This document shows positions 39,386-47,743 of a stretch of DNA of 64,000 nucleotides, piece by piece. This DNA is from Burkholderia dolosa (lineage in GTDB: Bacteria; Pseudomonadota; Gammaproteobacteria; Burkholderiales; Burkholderiaceae): NCBI RefSeq assembly GCF_902499135.1, contig NZ_CABVPR010000026.1, positions 17,573-81,572 on the forward strand, read 5' to 3'. A program made the translations under genes and the position numbers. The stretch's first letter is position 1, and the number at the start of each line of letters is the position of its first letter. The notes under the pieces were generated by a model that saw only the letters and a program-made list of their open reading frames with translations, had not been told where the DNA came from and did not search any database.

Positions 39386-40108
39386 TCACTGCGACGGCGC
39401 GACGTACGGCGCCGTGAGTGCGCCCGACGGACCGTTGAACTGGAACGTCGGCGACATCGGCAGCGTCGTGGTGCTGACGTTCGCCGCCGCACGGTCGGTG
39501 TACTCGCGCGTGGCCGGCGTGATCGCGCGCGCGCTCGACGCGGACTTCGGCGGCGACACGATCTTCTGCAGATCGGCGAGACGCTGCGCGGTCGCGCCGC
39601 TCGTGCGCCCGAGCGATTGCGCGCGCTTGTACGATTCGGCCGCGAGGCGCAGGTACAGATCGCCGAGGTTTTCGTACGCGAGCGAATAGCTCGGGTTCGA
39701 TTGCGTCGCGGTCACGAGCGCGGCGCGCGCTTCGTCGTAGCGGCCGTGCTTCGCATAGAGTGCGGCGAGGTTGTTGTACGGTTCGGGGAGTTCCGGGTAC
39801 GCCTGCGTGATCGCGACGAACTGCTGGATCGCGTCGTCGTCGCGGTTCAGGCGCGCGAGCACGGTGCCGCGCTTGAACTGCGCCTGCACGTCGTGCGGGT
39901 TCGACGCGATGCGCGCGTCGAGCTGCGCGAGCGCCTGCTTCCATTGTTTGCCGGCGATCGACGCGTCGATTTCGGGCGTGCCGTCGGCGACGGCCGGAGC
40001 CTTTTGCGCGTGCGCCGCAGGGACCGCGAAAAGCGTCAGCGCGACGCCCATGACGGCGGTCGCAACGAGGGTCGCAGCGCTCTGCGCGCGGCCGCGATGA
40101 GATTTCAT
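39386..40108 (-). CDS. Exported TPR-repeat protein
   Basis: A 240-residue protein starting MKSHRGRAQSAATLVATAV, with a signal peptide ending near VPAAHAQ. Three to four tetratricopeptide repeats cover about residues 50-165 (for example FKRGTVLARLNRDDDAIQQF and YNNLAALYAKHGRYDEARAA). The C-terminal 75 residues are Ser/Thr/Pro-rich with no clear fold. TPR proteins scaffold protein complexes; the partner is unknown, but coexpression with ppiA and ppiB suggests an envelope role. A TATAAC -10 lies upstream. Confidence 0.87.
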   Translation of the reverse strand: MKSHRGRAQSAATLVATAVMGVALTLFAVPAAHAQKAPAVADGTPEIDASIAGKQWKQALAQLDARIASNPHDVQAQFKRGTVLARLNRDDDAIQQFVAITQAYPELPEPYNNLAALYAKHGRYDEARAALVTATQSNPSYSLAYENLGDLYLRLAAESYKRAQSLGRTSGATAQRLADLQKIVSPPKSASSARAITPATREYTDRAAANVSTTTLPMSPTFQFNGPSGALTAPYVAPSQ

Positions 40109-40124
40109 AGGCGTAATTCGGAAT

Positions 40125-40130
40125 GTTATA
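40125..40130 (-). promoter_or_regulatory. Putative -10 element of the TPR-ppiA-ppiB-lpxH run
   Basis: The minus strand reads TATAAC 17 bases before the ATG at 40108, preceded by a second candidate, TAGAAT. No clear -35. Confidence 0.4.
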
Positions 40131-40342
40131 CTTCGACCCATTCTAACAAAACGTCTGCGCGTTCCGGCGAGCGGCGGACAGTCTTTCTTTGCCTCTCGTG
40201 GCCGTCACCGCTGTGCTTGCAGCCTGACCGCCCCATGTGATATCGAGGACGCTCGGCATGGCGCCGCAGCAGGTGGTTCGTCCGGTTCGCATGCAGGGCG
40301 AGTTTCGCCAGGGCGGTTTCCTTCGGCTCACGGTTCATCTCT

Positions 40343-41740
40343 ATGGAATCACTGCGCATCTACAACACGCTCGCGCGTGACAAGCAAGTTTTCGTGCCGC
40401 GCCGTTCCGGCGAAGTACGGATGTACGTATGCGGGATCACCGTCTACGACTATTGTCACGTGGGCCATGCGCGCATGCTGGTCGTGTTCGACCTCGTCCA
40501 GCGCTGGCTGCGTGCGATCGGCTATCGCGTCACGTACGTGCGCAACATCACCGACATCGACGACAAGATCATCCGTCGCGCGGTCGAGAACGGCGAGACG
40601 ATCAAGTCGCTGACCGATCGGTTCATCGGCGCGATGCACGAAGACGAGGACGCGCTCGGCATTCAGCGGCCCGACATCGAGCCGCGCGCGACGCAGTTCA
40701 TTCCGCAGATGCTCGGGATGATCGAGCAGCTCGAGTCGAACGGATACGCATATCAGGCGACCGACGGCGACGTCAATTATTCGGTGCGCAAGTTCGCGAA
40801 TTACGGGAAGTTGTCGGGCAAGTCGCTCGACGACCTGCGCGCCGGCGAGCGCGTCGCCGCGAACGACGCGAAGGAAGATCCGCTCGATTTCGTGCTGTGG
40901 AAGCGGGCGAAGCCTGAAGATCCCGAAGGCGCGTCGTGGGAATCGAAGTACGGGATGGGCCGGCCGGGCTGGCACATCGAGTGCTCGGCGATGGGCTGCA
41001 CGCTGCTCGGCGAGCATTTCGACATCCACGGCGGCGGGCAGGATCTGCAGTTCCCGCATCACGAGAACGAGATCGCGCAGAGCGAGGGCGCGACCGGCCA
41101 GACGTTCGTCAATTACTGGATGCACAACGGCTTCGTGCAGGTCGACAACGAGAAGATGTCGAAATCGCTCGGCAACTTCTTCACGATTCGCGAAGTGCTC
41201 GAGCGGTACGATGCCGAAGTCGTGCGCTTTTTCATCGTGCGCACGCACTACCGGTCGCCGCTCAACTACAGCGACGTGCATCTGGACGATGCGCGCGCGT
41301 CGCTCACGCGCCTGTACACCGCGCTGAAGGACGTCGAGCCGGACGCGCTCGCGCTCGACTGGAGCGAGCCGCACGCACAGCGCTTTGCCGCCGCGATGAA
41401 CGACGACTTCAACACGCCGGTCGCGATCGCGACGCTGTTCGAGCTGGCCGGCGAAGTGAACCGCACGCGCGATGCATCGCTCGCGCGGCAACTGAAACAA
41501 CTGGCGGGCCTGCTGGGCCTGCTCGGGCGCGAACCGCGCGCGTTCCTGCAGCAGGCGTCCGGCGCCGCGCGGGACGGCGGGCTCGCGGCCGACGAGATCG
41601 AAGCGAAGATCGCCGCGCGCGTCGCGGCGAAGCAAGCGAAGGACTATGCCGAAGCGGACCGGATTCGGGCGGAACTGCTCGACGCCGGTATCGCACTTGA
41701 AGACAAACCGGGCGGATCGACCGAATGGCGTCGCGTATGA
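40343..41740 (+). CDS. cysS: Cysteinyl-tRNA synthetase
   Basis: Class I synthetase of 465 residues that charges tRNA-Cys. The HIGH-type motif is [16 protein letters not shown] near residue 30-45, where the Cys is a zinc ligand. Further zinc ligands are in CSAMG and [12 protein letters not shown], and the KMSKS loop is [10 protein letters not shown] near 271. The C-terminal anticodon-binding region is complete, ending [10 protein letters not shown]. The ATG at 40343 has no strong ribosome-binding site. It faces away from the TPR gene across 234 bases without an evident gene. Confidence 0.97.
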   Translation: MESLRIYNTLARDKQVFVPRRSGEVRMYVCGITVYDYCHVGHARMLVVFDLVQRWLRAIGYRVTYVRNITDIDDKIIRRAVENGETIKSLTDRFIGAMHEDEDALGIQRPDIEPRATQFIPQMLGMIEQLESNGYAYQATDGDVNYSVRKFANYGKLSGKSLDDLRAGERVAANDAKEDPLDFVLWKRAKPEDPEGASWESKYGMGRPGWHIECSAMGCTLLGEHFDIHGGGQDLQFPHHENEIAQSEGATGQTFVNYWMHNGFVQVDNEKMSKSLGNFFTIREVLERYDAEVVRFFIVRTHYRSPLNYSDVHLDDARASLTRLYTALKDVEPDALALDWSEPHAQRFAAAMNDDFNTPVAIATLFELAGEVNRTRDASLARQLKQLAGLLGLLGREPRAFLQQASGAARDGGLAADEIEAKIAARVAAKQAKDYAEADRIRAELLDAGIALEDKPGGSTEWRRV

Positions 41741-41783
41741 CCGCGATGCGTTCCACTGACCGATCCGTCGGGTAGGAGGCAAG

Positions 41784-42650
41784 ATGGCAACGGCCAGAAA
41801 AGCGCCGGTCAGGCGTGCGACCGCGGTCGCCGTGCGTCCGGCAGCCAGGCGCGCGCCGGCCGAGAAGGCGGACGTCGCGCGCGGCGTGCCGAACGGCGCG
41901 CTCAACGGTCATGCGAAGCCCGCGCGCGCAAAGAGTGCGGACGCCGTGCAGACGGATGCGGCGATGCCGGCCGCGGACGCAGTGCGCAAGGCGCGCGAGT
42001 CCGATGCGACGGCCGACGGCGCGGACGCCGTCGTGCGCCCCGCATACTGGGACAAGGCGTGCGCCGATCTGATGAAGCGCGATCGCATCCTGAAGAAGCT
42101 GATCCCGAAGTTCGGTCCTGCGCATCTCGTGAAGCGCGGCGATCCGTTCGTCACGCTCGCACGCTCGGTCGTCGGTCAGCAGATCTCGGCGCCGTCCGCG
42201 CAGTCGCTGTGGGCGCGCATCGAGGACGCGTGTCCGAAGCTCGCGCCGCAGCCGGTCATTCGGCTCGGCGCGGACAAGCTGATCGCATGCGGGCTGTCGA
42301 AGCGCAAGACCGAATACATTCTCGACCTCGCGCAGCATTTCGTATCGGGCGCGCTGCACGTCGACAAATGGATGTCGATGGACGACGAGGACGTGATCGC
42401 GGAACTCACGCAGATTCGCGGCATCAGCCGCTGGACGGCCGAGATGTTCCTGATCTTCAACCTGTCGCGACCGGACGTGATGCCGCTCGACGATCCGGGC
42501 CTGATCCGCGCGATCAGCGTCAATTACTTCAGCGGGGAACCCGTCACGCGCAGCGAGGCGCGCGAGGTGGCCGCCAACTGGGAACCGTGGCGCACCGTCG
42601 CGACCTGGTACATGTGGCGCAGCCTCGACGCGTCCGACGCCGGCGCGTGA
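41784..42650 (+). CDS. AlkA-like DNA-3-methyladenine glycosylase with long N-terminal tail
   Basis: HhH-GPD base-excision repair glycosylase of 288 residues. The catalytic domain spans about 90-280, with DPFVTLARSVVGQQIS, the helix-hairpin-helix segment LTQIRGISRWTAEMFLIF, and the catalytic Asp in DVMPLDDPGLIRAI. The first 85 residues are Ala/Arg/Lys-rich and low complexity (MATARKAPVRRATAVAV), probably disordered and perhaps DNA-binding. It lies between cysS and accA, 43 and 113 bases away. Confidence 0.92.
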   Translation: MATARKAPVRRATAVAVRPAARRAPAEKADVARGVPNGALNGHAKPARAKSADAVQTDAAMPAADAVRKARESDATADGADAVVRPAYWDKACADLMKRDRILKKLIPKFGPAHLVKRGDPFVTLARSVVGQQISAPSAQSLWARIEDACPKLAPQPVIRLGADKLIACGLSKRKTEYILDLAQHFVSGALHVDKWMSMDDEDVIAELTQIRGISRWTAEMFLIFNLSRPDVMPLDDPGLIRAISVNYFSGEPVTRSEAREVAANWEPWRTVATWYMWRSLDASDAGA

Positions 42651-42724
42651 GAGCAGCCGATCGACGGCTATCGGGTTTTAAACATCAATAGTTGAGAGCC
42701 GGTTTTGCGCGTCGTTCGCGCGGG

Positions 42725-42730
42725 TAGAAT
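42725..42730 (+). promoter_or_regulatory. Putative accA -10 element
   Basis: TAGAAT lies 33 bases before the accA ATG; TTTTGC 16 bases upstream is a weak -35 candidate. Confidence 0.4.
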
Positions 42731-42763
42731 ACGCGCTGCCGCAAGACCCAAGGATTCGAACAC

Positions 42764-43735
42764 ATGAAGACCACGTTTCTGGATTTCGAACAGCCGATCG
42801 CCGAACTCGAGGCCAAGATCGAGGAGTTGCGATTCGTGCAGGACGACTCGGCTGTCGATATTTCGGAAGAAATCGAGCGTCTGTCGAAGAAAAGCCAGCA
42901 ACTGACGAAGGACCTCTACGCGAATCTCACGCCGTGGCAGGTTTCGCAGATCGCGCGGCATCCGCAGCGTCCGTACACGCTCGATTACGTTGCGGAACTG
43001 TTTACCGATTTTCACGAACTGCATGGCGACCGCGCATTTGCGGACGATCTGTCGATCGTCGGCGGTCTCGCGCGCTTCGGCGGCCATCCGTGCATGGTGA
43101 TCGGCCATCAGAAGGGCCGCGACACGAAGGAGCGCGCGGCGCGCAACTTCGGGATGCCGCGCCCGGAAGGCTATCGCAAGGCCGAACGTCTGATGCGCCT
43201 TGCCGAGAAGTTCGGCTTGCCGATCTTCACGTTCGTCGACACGCCGGGCGCGTATCCGGGCATCGGCGCGGAAGAGCGCGGCCAGTCGGAGGCGATCGGC
43301 CGCAACCTGTACGTGATGGCCGAGCTGAAGACGCCGATCATCACGACCGTGATCGGCGAGGGCGGCTCGGGCGGCGCGCTCGCGATCGCGGTCGCCGATA
43401 CCGTGATGATGCTGCAGTTCTCGACCTACTCGGTGATCTCGCCGGAAGGCTGCGCGTCGATCCTGTGGAAGAGCGCCGCGAAGGCGCCCGAAGCTGCGGA
43501 GGCGCTCGGCCTGACCGCGCATCGACTGAAGGCGCTGGGGCTGATCGACAAGATCGTCAACGAGCCGCTCGGCGGCGCGCACCGCGATCCGAAGGGCATG
43601 GCTGCGCTGCTGCGCCGCGCGCTTGCCGATTCGCTGCGCCAGTTCCAGGGCATGAGCATCGATGCGCTGCGCGAGCGCCGCTTCGAGCGCCTGATGGCCT
43701 ACGGCAAGTTCAAGGAAACCACGCCGGGCGCATGA
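42764..43735 (+). CDS. accA: Acetyl-CoA carboxylase carboxyltransferase subunit alpha
   Basis: With AccD it transfers carboxyl from biotin to acetyl-CoA, giving malonyl-CoA for fatty-acid synthesis. The 323-residue protein begins [20 protein letters not shown], has an N-terminal helical hairpin and a crotonase-like core with [26 protein letters not shown] and [12 protein letters not shown]. Length is as in E. coli (319). It is followed by tilS after 43 bases, the usual accA-tilS order. Confidence 0.98.
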   Translation: MKTTFLDFEQPIAELEAKIEELRFVQDDSAVDISEEIERLSKKSQQLTKDLYANLTPWQVSQIARHPQRPYTLDYVAELFTDFHELHGDRAFADDLSIVGGLARFGGHPCMVIGHQKGRDTKERAARNFGMPRPEGYRKAERLMRLAEKFGLPIFTFVDTPGAYPGIGAEERGQSEAIGRNLYVMAELKTPIITTVIGEGGSGGALAIAVADTVMMLQFSTYSVISPEGCASILWKSAAKAPEAAEALGLTAHRLKALGLIDKIVNEPLGGAHRDPKGMAALLRRALADSLRQFQGMSIDALRERRFERLMAYGKFKETTPGA

Positions 43736-43778
43736 CCCGCGTATCGATGATGCGCGCCGCCCGGCGCGCGCTTGCGTC

Positions 43779-45185
43779 GTGATCCCGCCGACCGAATTCT
43801 CCGCCGACCGCGTCGTACTCGATGCGGTCGGCGTTGCGCTTGCGGACATGCCGTCCGATGCGCGCATCGCGATCGCGTACAGCGGCGGGCTCGATTCGAC
43901 GGTGCTGCTCGATGCGGCCGTGCGTGTCGCCGGCGCGTCACGCTGCATTGCGCTGCACGTGCATCACGGTCTGAGCGCGAATGCGAATGCGTGGGCCGCG
44001 CACGCGCAGGCCACCGCGACGCGGCTCGGCGTCGCGTTCGAATCGATGCGCGTCGACGTGCCGCGCGACAGCGGCCTCGGCATCGAGGCGAGCGCGCGGG
44101 AGAGCCGCTACGCGGCGCTCGACGCGATGTGCGAGGCGCACGGCGCGGCCGCGCTATGGATCGCGCAACATGCGGACGATCAGGCGGAGACGGTCCTGCT
44201 GCAGTTGCTGCGCGGCGCCGGAATCGCAGGGCTGGCCGCGATGGCGCCGCGCTATCGTCCCGGCGGCGCGAGCGTCGAGCGCGTACGGCCGCTGCTGCGG
44301 CTGTTGCGCGCGCAACTGGAGCGCTATGCGGCGCAGCGCGATCTCGCATGGATCGACGACGAATCGAACGGCGATACGCGCTACGCGCGCAATGCGCTGC
44401 GCATCGACGTGCTGCCGACGCTCGCCGTTCACTTTCCCGGTTTTCGCGATGCGCTCGGTCGCGCCGCGCAGCATGCGGCTGCCGCGCAGCGGCTGCTCGA
44501 CGATCTGGCCGAACTCGATTTCGCGGGCGCGGCGCGCGACGATGGACGTGCACTGTCGCGCGATGCGCTGATCGCGTTCGACGACGTGCGCGGCGCGAAC
44601 CTGCTGCGCTTCTGGATGCGGCGGCTCGGCCTGCCGGGTGCATCGGCCGCACGGCTCGCGAACATGATGCGGCAGCTGCGCGACGCGCACGATGCGCACG
44701 CGCTGCGTGTCGATCATGCGGGACAGTGCCTGCGGCTCTATCGCGACGCGATCTATTGGGAGGCCGGCGACAGTACCGAGCCGGCGGATGACGATACCGG
44801 GATGGCGCGCCCCGACGCCGTGCTGGCATGGGACGGCCAGCAGGTCTGGCATCTGCCGGCATGGCGCGGCACGTTCGTGTTCGCACCGGCGGACGCCGGC
44901 AGCGACGGTGCGGTGCCGGAAGCGCTGCTGCGCAGTGCGAGACTCGTCGCGCGCGCCCGTGCCGGCGGCGAGCGGATGCGCACGTCGCCGGGCGGCCCCC
45001 GTCGCACGCTGAAGAACCTGTTCCAGGAGCGCGGCGTGCCGGCATGGCAGCGCGACGTGCCGCTGCTGTTCGTCGGCGAGCGGCTCATCTACGTGCCGCG
45101 GCTCGGCGTCGATCGGGATGCCGAGCCGGCCGACGACCGTCCGTGGCGCCGGATCGACTGGCGTCCCGATGTGCTGATCGCATAG
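43779..45185 (+). CDS. tilS: tRNA(Ile)-lysidine synthase
   Basis: Modifies C34 of the CAU-anticodon tRNA-Ile to lysidine, so that it reads AUA. It has 468 residues: PP-loop ATPase domain with AYSGGLDSTVLL near residues 33-44, the HHGLSANA and QHADDQAETVLLQLLRGAG motifs, a TilS substrate-binding domain, and a C-terminal domain with GGPRRTLKNLFQERGVP. I use the ATG at 43779 at the start of MIPPTEFSADRVVLDAVG. Confidence 0.96.
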   Translation: MIPPTEFSADRVVLDAVGVALADMPSDARIAIAYSGGLDSTVLLDAAVRVAGASRCIALHVHHGLSANANAWAAHAQATATRLGVAFESMRVDVPRDSGLGIEASARESRYAALDAMCEAHGAAALWIAQHADDQAETVLLQLLRGAGIAGLAAMAPRYRPGGASVERVRPLLRLLRAQLERYAAQRDLAWIDDESNGDTRYARNALRIDVLPTLAVHFPGFRDALGRAAQHAAAAQRLLDDLAELDFAGAARDDGRALSRDALIAFDDVRGANLLRFWMRRLGLPGASAARLANMMRQLRDAHDAHALRVDHAGQCLRLYRDAIYWEAGDSTEPADDDTGMARPDAVLAWDGQQVWHLPAWRGTFVFAPADAGSDGAVPEALLRSARLVARARAGGERMRTSPGGPRRTLKNLFQERGVPAWQRDVPLLFVGERLIYVPRLGVDRDAEPADDRPWRRIDWRPDVLIA

Positions 45186-45528
45186 CGCGGGCGCCGCGTT
45201 CCGGACGCGCGGCGGCGCGCGATTTTCACCATCTGGTAAACGGCGCCGGAATACCTGCCGGCAAGGGCGGCGGCTTGTCAAGCGTGCGTCTATCGGGTAC
45301 GCTCGGACGTTTGCTCGGCTCGATTTTCGAGCGATCTGTGCAGGTTTTCCGCGTGACGTACCCGGTTTGCGCGGCCCGATCGGCCTTGCGGGCAAAATCC
45401 GTCACGCTCGCGTGTTGCGTCCCAGCCGTCTTCCCCGTCGTCCGTCCACAGCCACAAGCCGCGTGACCGAACGGCAACGCGGCTTGCCCTGCGCGCCCGT
45501 GCGGTCTCTCCTTCAGTTCAGAACGACA

Positions 45529-46782
45529 ATGGCACTCATCGTACACAAATACGGCGGCACTTCGATGGGCTCGGTCGAGCGCATCAAGAACGTCGCGAAA
45601 CGCGTCGCAAAATGGCATCAGGCCGGGCACCAGATGGTGGTCGTGCCGTCTGCGATGTCCGGCGAAACCAACCGTCTGCTCGGTCTCGCGAAAGAGATTT
45701 CGAGCCAGCCGAGCCCGCGCGAGCTCGACATGATCGCGTCGACCGGCGAGCAGGTCAGCGTCGGCCTGCTGTCGATCGCGCTGCAGGAAATCGGCGTCGA
45801 GGCCGTCAGCTATGCGGGCTGGCAAGTGCCGATCAAGACGGACAGCGCGTTCACGAAGGCGCGCATTCACTCGATCGACGACGAACGCGTGAAAGCCGAT
45901 CTGAACGCAGGCAAGGTCGTGATCATTACGGGCTTTCAGGGCGTCGATCCTGACGGCCACATCACGACGCTGGGGCGCGGCGGTTCCGACACGTCGGCGG
46001 TCGCGGTCGCGGCCGCGCTGGGCGCCGAAGAGTGCCTGATCTATACGGACGTCGACGGCGTCTATACGACCGATCCGCGCGTCGTCGAAGAGGCGCGCCG
46101 CCTCGATCGCGTGACGTTCGAGGAGATGCTGGAAATGGCGAGCCTCGGCTCGAAGGTTCTGCAGATCCGCTCGGTCGAATTCGCCGGCAAATACCAGGTG
46201 AAGACGCGTGTGCTGTCGAGCCTGACCGATCCGCTGATTGCGCTCGACGAAGAAATGCGCTCGGGCACCCTGATTACTTTTGAAGAAGACGAGACCATGG
46301 AAAAGGCAGTCATTTCCGGCATCGCGTTTCAGCGCGACGAAGCACGCATCGCTGTGATGGGCGTGCCCGACAAGCCCGGTATCGCGTATCAGATCCTCGG
46401 CCCGGTCGCCGACGCGAACGTCGACGTCGACATGATCATCCAGAACCAGAGCGTCGAGGGCAAGACGGACTTCACGTTCACGGTCGGCCGCGGCGACTAC
46501 CAGAAGGCGATGGACATCCTCACCAATCAGGTGAAGGGCCATGTGAACGCGGAGCAGGTGCAGGGCGATCCGAAGGTGTCGAAGGTGTCGGTCGTCGGCG
46601 TCGGCATGCGTTCGCACGTGGGCGTCGCGAGCAAGATGTTCCGCACGCTGTCGGAAGAGGGCATCAACATCCAGATGATCTCGACGTCCGAAATCAAGAT
46701 TTCGGTGCTGATCGACGAGAAATACATGGAGTTGGCGGTCCGCGCGCTGCACAAGGCATTCGAACTCGATCAGGCTGCGTGA
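45529..46782 (+). CDS. lysC: Aspartate kinase (LysC type)
   Basis: Phosphorylates aspartate, the first step to lysine, threonine, methionine and diaminopimelate. It has 417 residues: kinase domain 1-245 with [20 protein letters not shown] and [13 protein letters not shown], then two ACT regulatory domains (about 265-340 and 345-410) with [11 protein letters not shown], so feedback inhibition is expected. The ATG at 45529 is the family start. An internal ATG at 46297 could start a separate regulatory beta subunit, as known in some aspartokinases, but its ribosome-binding site is weak. A 343-base gap after tilS holds no evident gene and presumably the lysC promoter. Confidence 0.97.
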   Translation: MALIVHKYGGTSMGSVERIKNVAKRVAKWHQAGHQMVVVPSAMSGETNRLLGLAKEISSQPSPRELDMIASTGEQVSVGLLSIALQEIGVEAVSYAGWQVPIKTDSAFTKARIHSIDDERVKADLNAGKVVIITGFQGVDPDGHITTLGRGGSDTSAVAVAAALGAEECLIYTDVDGVYTTDPRVVEEARRLDRVTFEEMLEMASLGSKVLQIRSVEFAGKYQVKTRVLSSLTDPLIALDEEMRSGTLITFEEDETMEKAVISGIAFQRDEARIAVMGVPDKPGIAYQILGPVADANVDVDMIIQNQSVEGKTDFTFTVGRGDYQKAMDILTNQVKGHVNAEQVQGDPKVSKVSVVGVGMRSHVGVASKMFRTLSEEGINIQMISTSEIKISVLIDEKYMELAVRALHKAFELDQAA

Positions 46783-46789
46783 ATTTTTG

Positions 46790-46815
46790 GTGATGCATTG
46801 AAGAAAATGCATCGC
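46790..46815 (+). other. Hairpin after lysC
   Basis: A stem of about 9 pairs (core GATGCAT / ATGCATC, 8-base loop) lies 7 bases after the lysC stop. There is no T-run behind it, so it may protect the mRNA 3' end rather than terminate. Confidence 0.35.
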
Positions 46816-46820
46816 AGAAA

Positions 46821-46849
46821 TTGACCAACGGCTCCAAACCCTATATGAT
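46821..46849 (+). promoter_or_regulatory. tRNA-Ser promoter
   Basis: TTGACC and TATGAT are separated by exactly 17 bases, and the -10 ends 43 bases before the tRNA. This is one of the best sigma-70 promoters in the window. Confidence 0.8.
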
Positions 46850-46892
46850 CTTGGTTTCGTCGCACTGCCTCCCTGGTGCGAGCGAAGGTTTG

Positions 46893-46986
46893 GGAGACGT
46901 GGCCGAGAGGTCGAAGGCACTCCCCTGCTAAGGGAGCATCTGGGCCAAAACCTGGATCGAGGGTTCGAATCCCTCCGTCTCCGCCA
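46893..46986 (+). tRNA. tRNA-Ser (anticodon GCU)
   Basis: A 94-base class II tRNA with encoded CCA. Acceptor GGAGACG pairs with CGTCTCC, followed by discriminator G. The anticodon stem CTCCC/GGGAG frames CTGCTAA, giving anticodon GCU for AGC and AGU codons. A long variable arm and the T-arm GGTTCGAATC are present. Confidence 0.97.
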
Positions 46987-47000
46987 GAAATGGCGGAACA

Positions 47001-47037
47001 AGCCCCGCAAGTTCTCGGACTTGCGGGGCTTTTCTTT
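47001..47037 (+). terminator. Intrinsic terminator of tRNA-Ser
   Basis: The 12-base arms AGCCCCGCAAGT and ACTTGCGGGGCT around TCTCGG are followed by TTTCTTTT. Confidence 0.9.
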
Positions 47038-47044
47038 TCCGGCA

Positions 47045-47743
47045 TCGGTTTGTCGTTCAATGCACGTCGTGAGCTGCTGGGTCAGCGCAGGATTGGATCG
47101 AGAGTCGCGGCTAACGGTCGATCGAATCGGTATCAAAGAATCGATGTCGACAAGTAGGTCCTTCCATTCCTTCAGTAGCACGATCAGTTGATTCGCGTGA
47201 GCGCAGCATGCGCGCTCCGAGTGCGCCGTATCAGCACGACGCTCAACGTACGTTTACATGCGCATGCTTCGACTCGCCGCACAACGTTCGTTCGTGGCGA
47301 CGCTCAGCATAAGAGGCCTCGGACCAAGGACTTGCTGTCGTCGAAAGAAATAAAAACGTAAGAAAAGTTGTAAGCATTCGCGCGTGCCTTCGATCGCCAG
47401 CTATCGCCGTGTGGCTGATCTTCGCAACATCCCGCGTTTGAAAAAAATGCCGCGCCGCATCGATGTACATGATCCGACTGCACCGGTTCGCAAAAAAATT
47501 AGCTAGAAAAATCAGCGAACTATATCCGCGCAGCCAAACGCCTCGCTGCTGCAATGCAAAAATTAAGCAACCGCTTTATGCTGGTTAACCCGATTGCGCT
47601 TGAGCGGCGTCAAGCTTCGCACTGATACCGCTTTACAGTTTCCCAACACTGGCGATTCACGAAATCTACCTGTCGATTCGATTTCGTTTCTTTCGTCGCG
47701 CCTGTCCCCGTGGCAGTGCACGACCCTCTGAAGGCCTGTTGAC
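47045..47743. other. AT-richer gene-free region between tRNA-Ser and nuoM-like gene
   Basis: Almost 700 bases with clearly more A and T than the rest of the window (for example GAAAGAAATAAAAACGTAAG near 47345). No open frame here looks like a gene; the longest, on the minus strand at 47243-47554, has no ribosome-binding site, family features or coding bias. The right part should contain the promoter of the nuoM-cyo group and holds the palindrome at 47600. No copy of the tRNA 3' end marks an attachment site. Confidence 0.6.
47600..47613. promoter_or_regulatory. Anr/FNR-like palindrome upstream of the nuoM-cyo genes
   Basis: TTGAG-CGGC-GTCAA matches the TTGAT-N4-ATCAA consensus of FNR/Anr proteins at 8 of 10 fixed positions and is a symmetric inverted repeat. 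It lies 131 bases before the NuoM-like start. In E. coli, cyo is repressed by FNR without oxygen. Confidence 0.4.

Noticed and set aside
47087-47100. Short similarity to the tRNA-Ser variable/T-arm region (GGATCGAG) as a possible attachment repeat
   Set aside because: Only eight bases match, which is expected by chance; no integrase or longer repeat supports it.
47243-47554. 103-codon minus-strand open frame in the AT-rich gap
   Set aside because: No ribosome-binding site, promoter, domain or typical codon use; compatible with chance in non-coding DNA.
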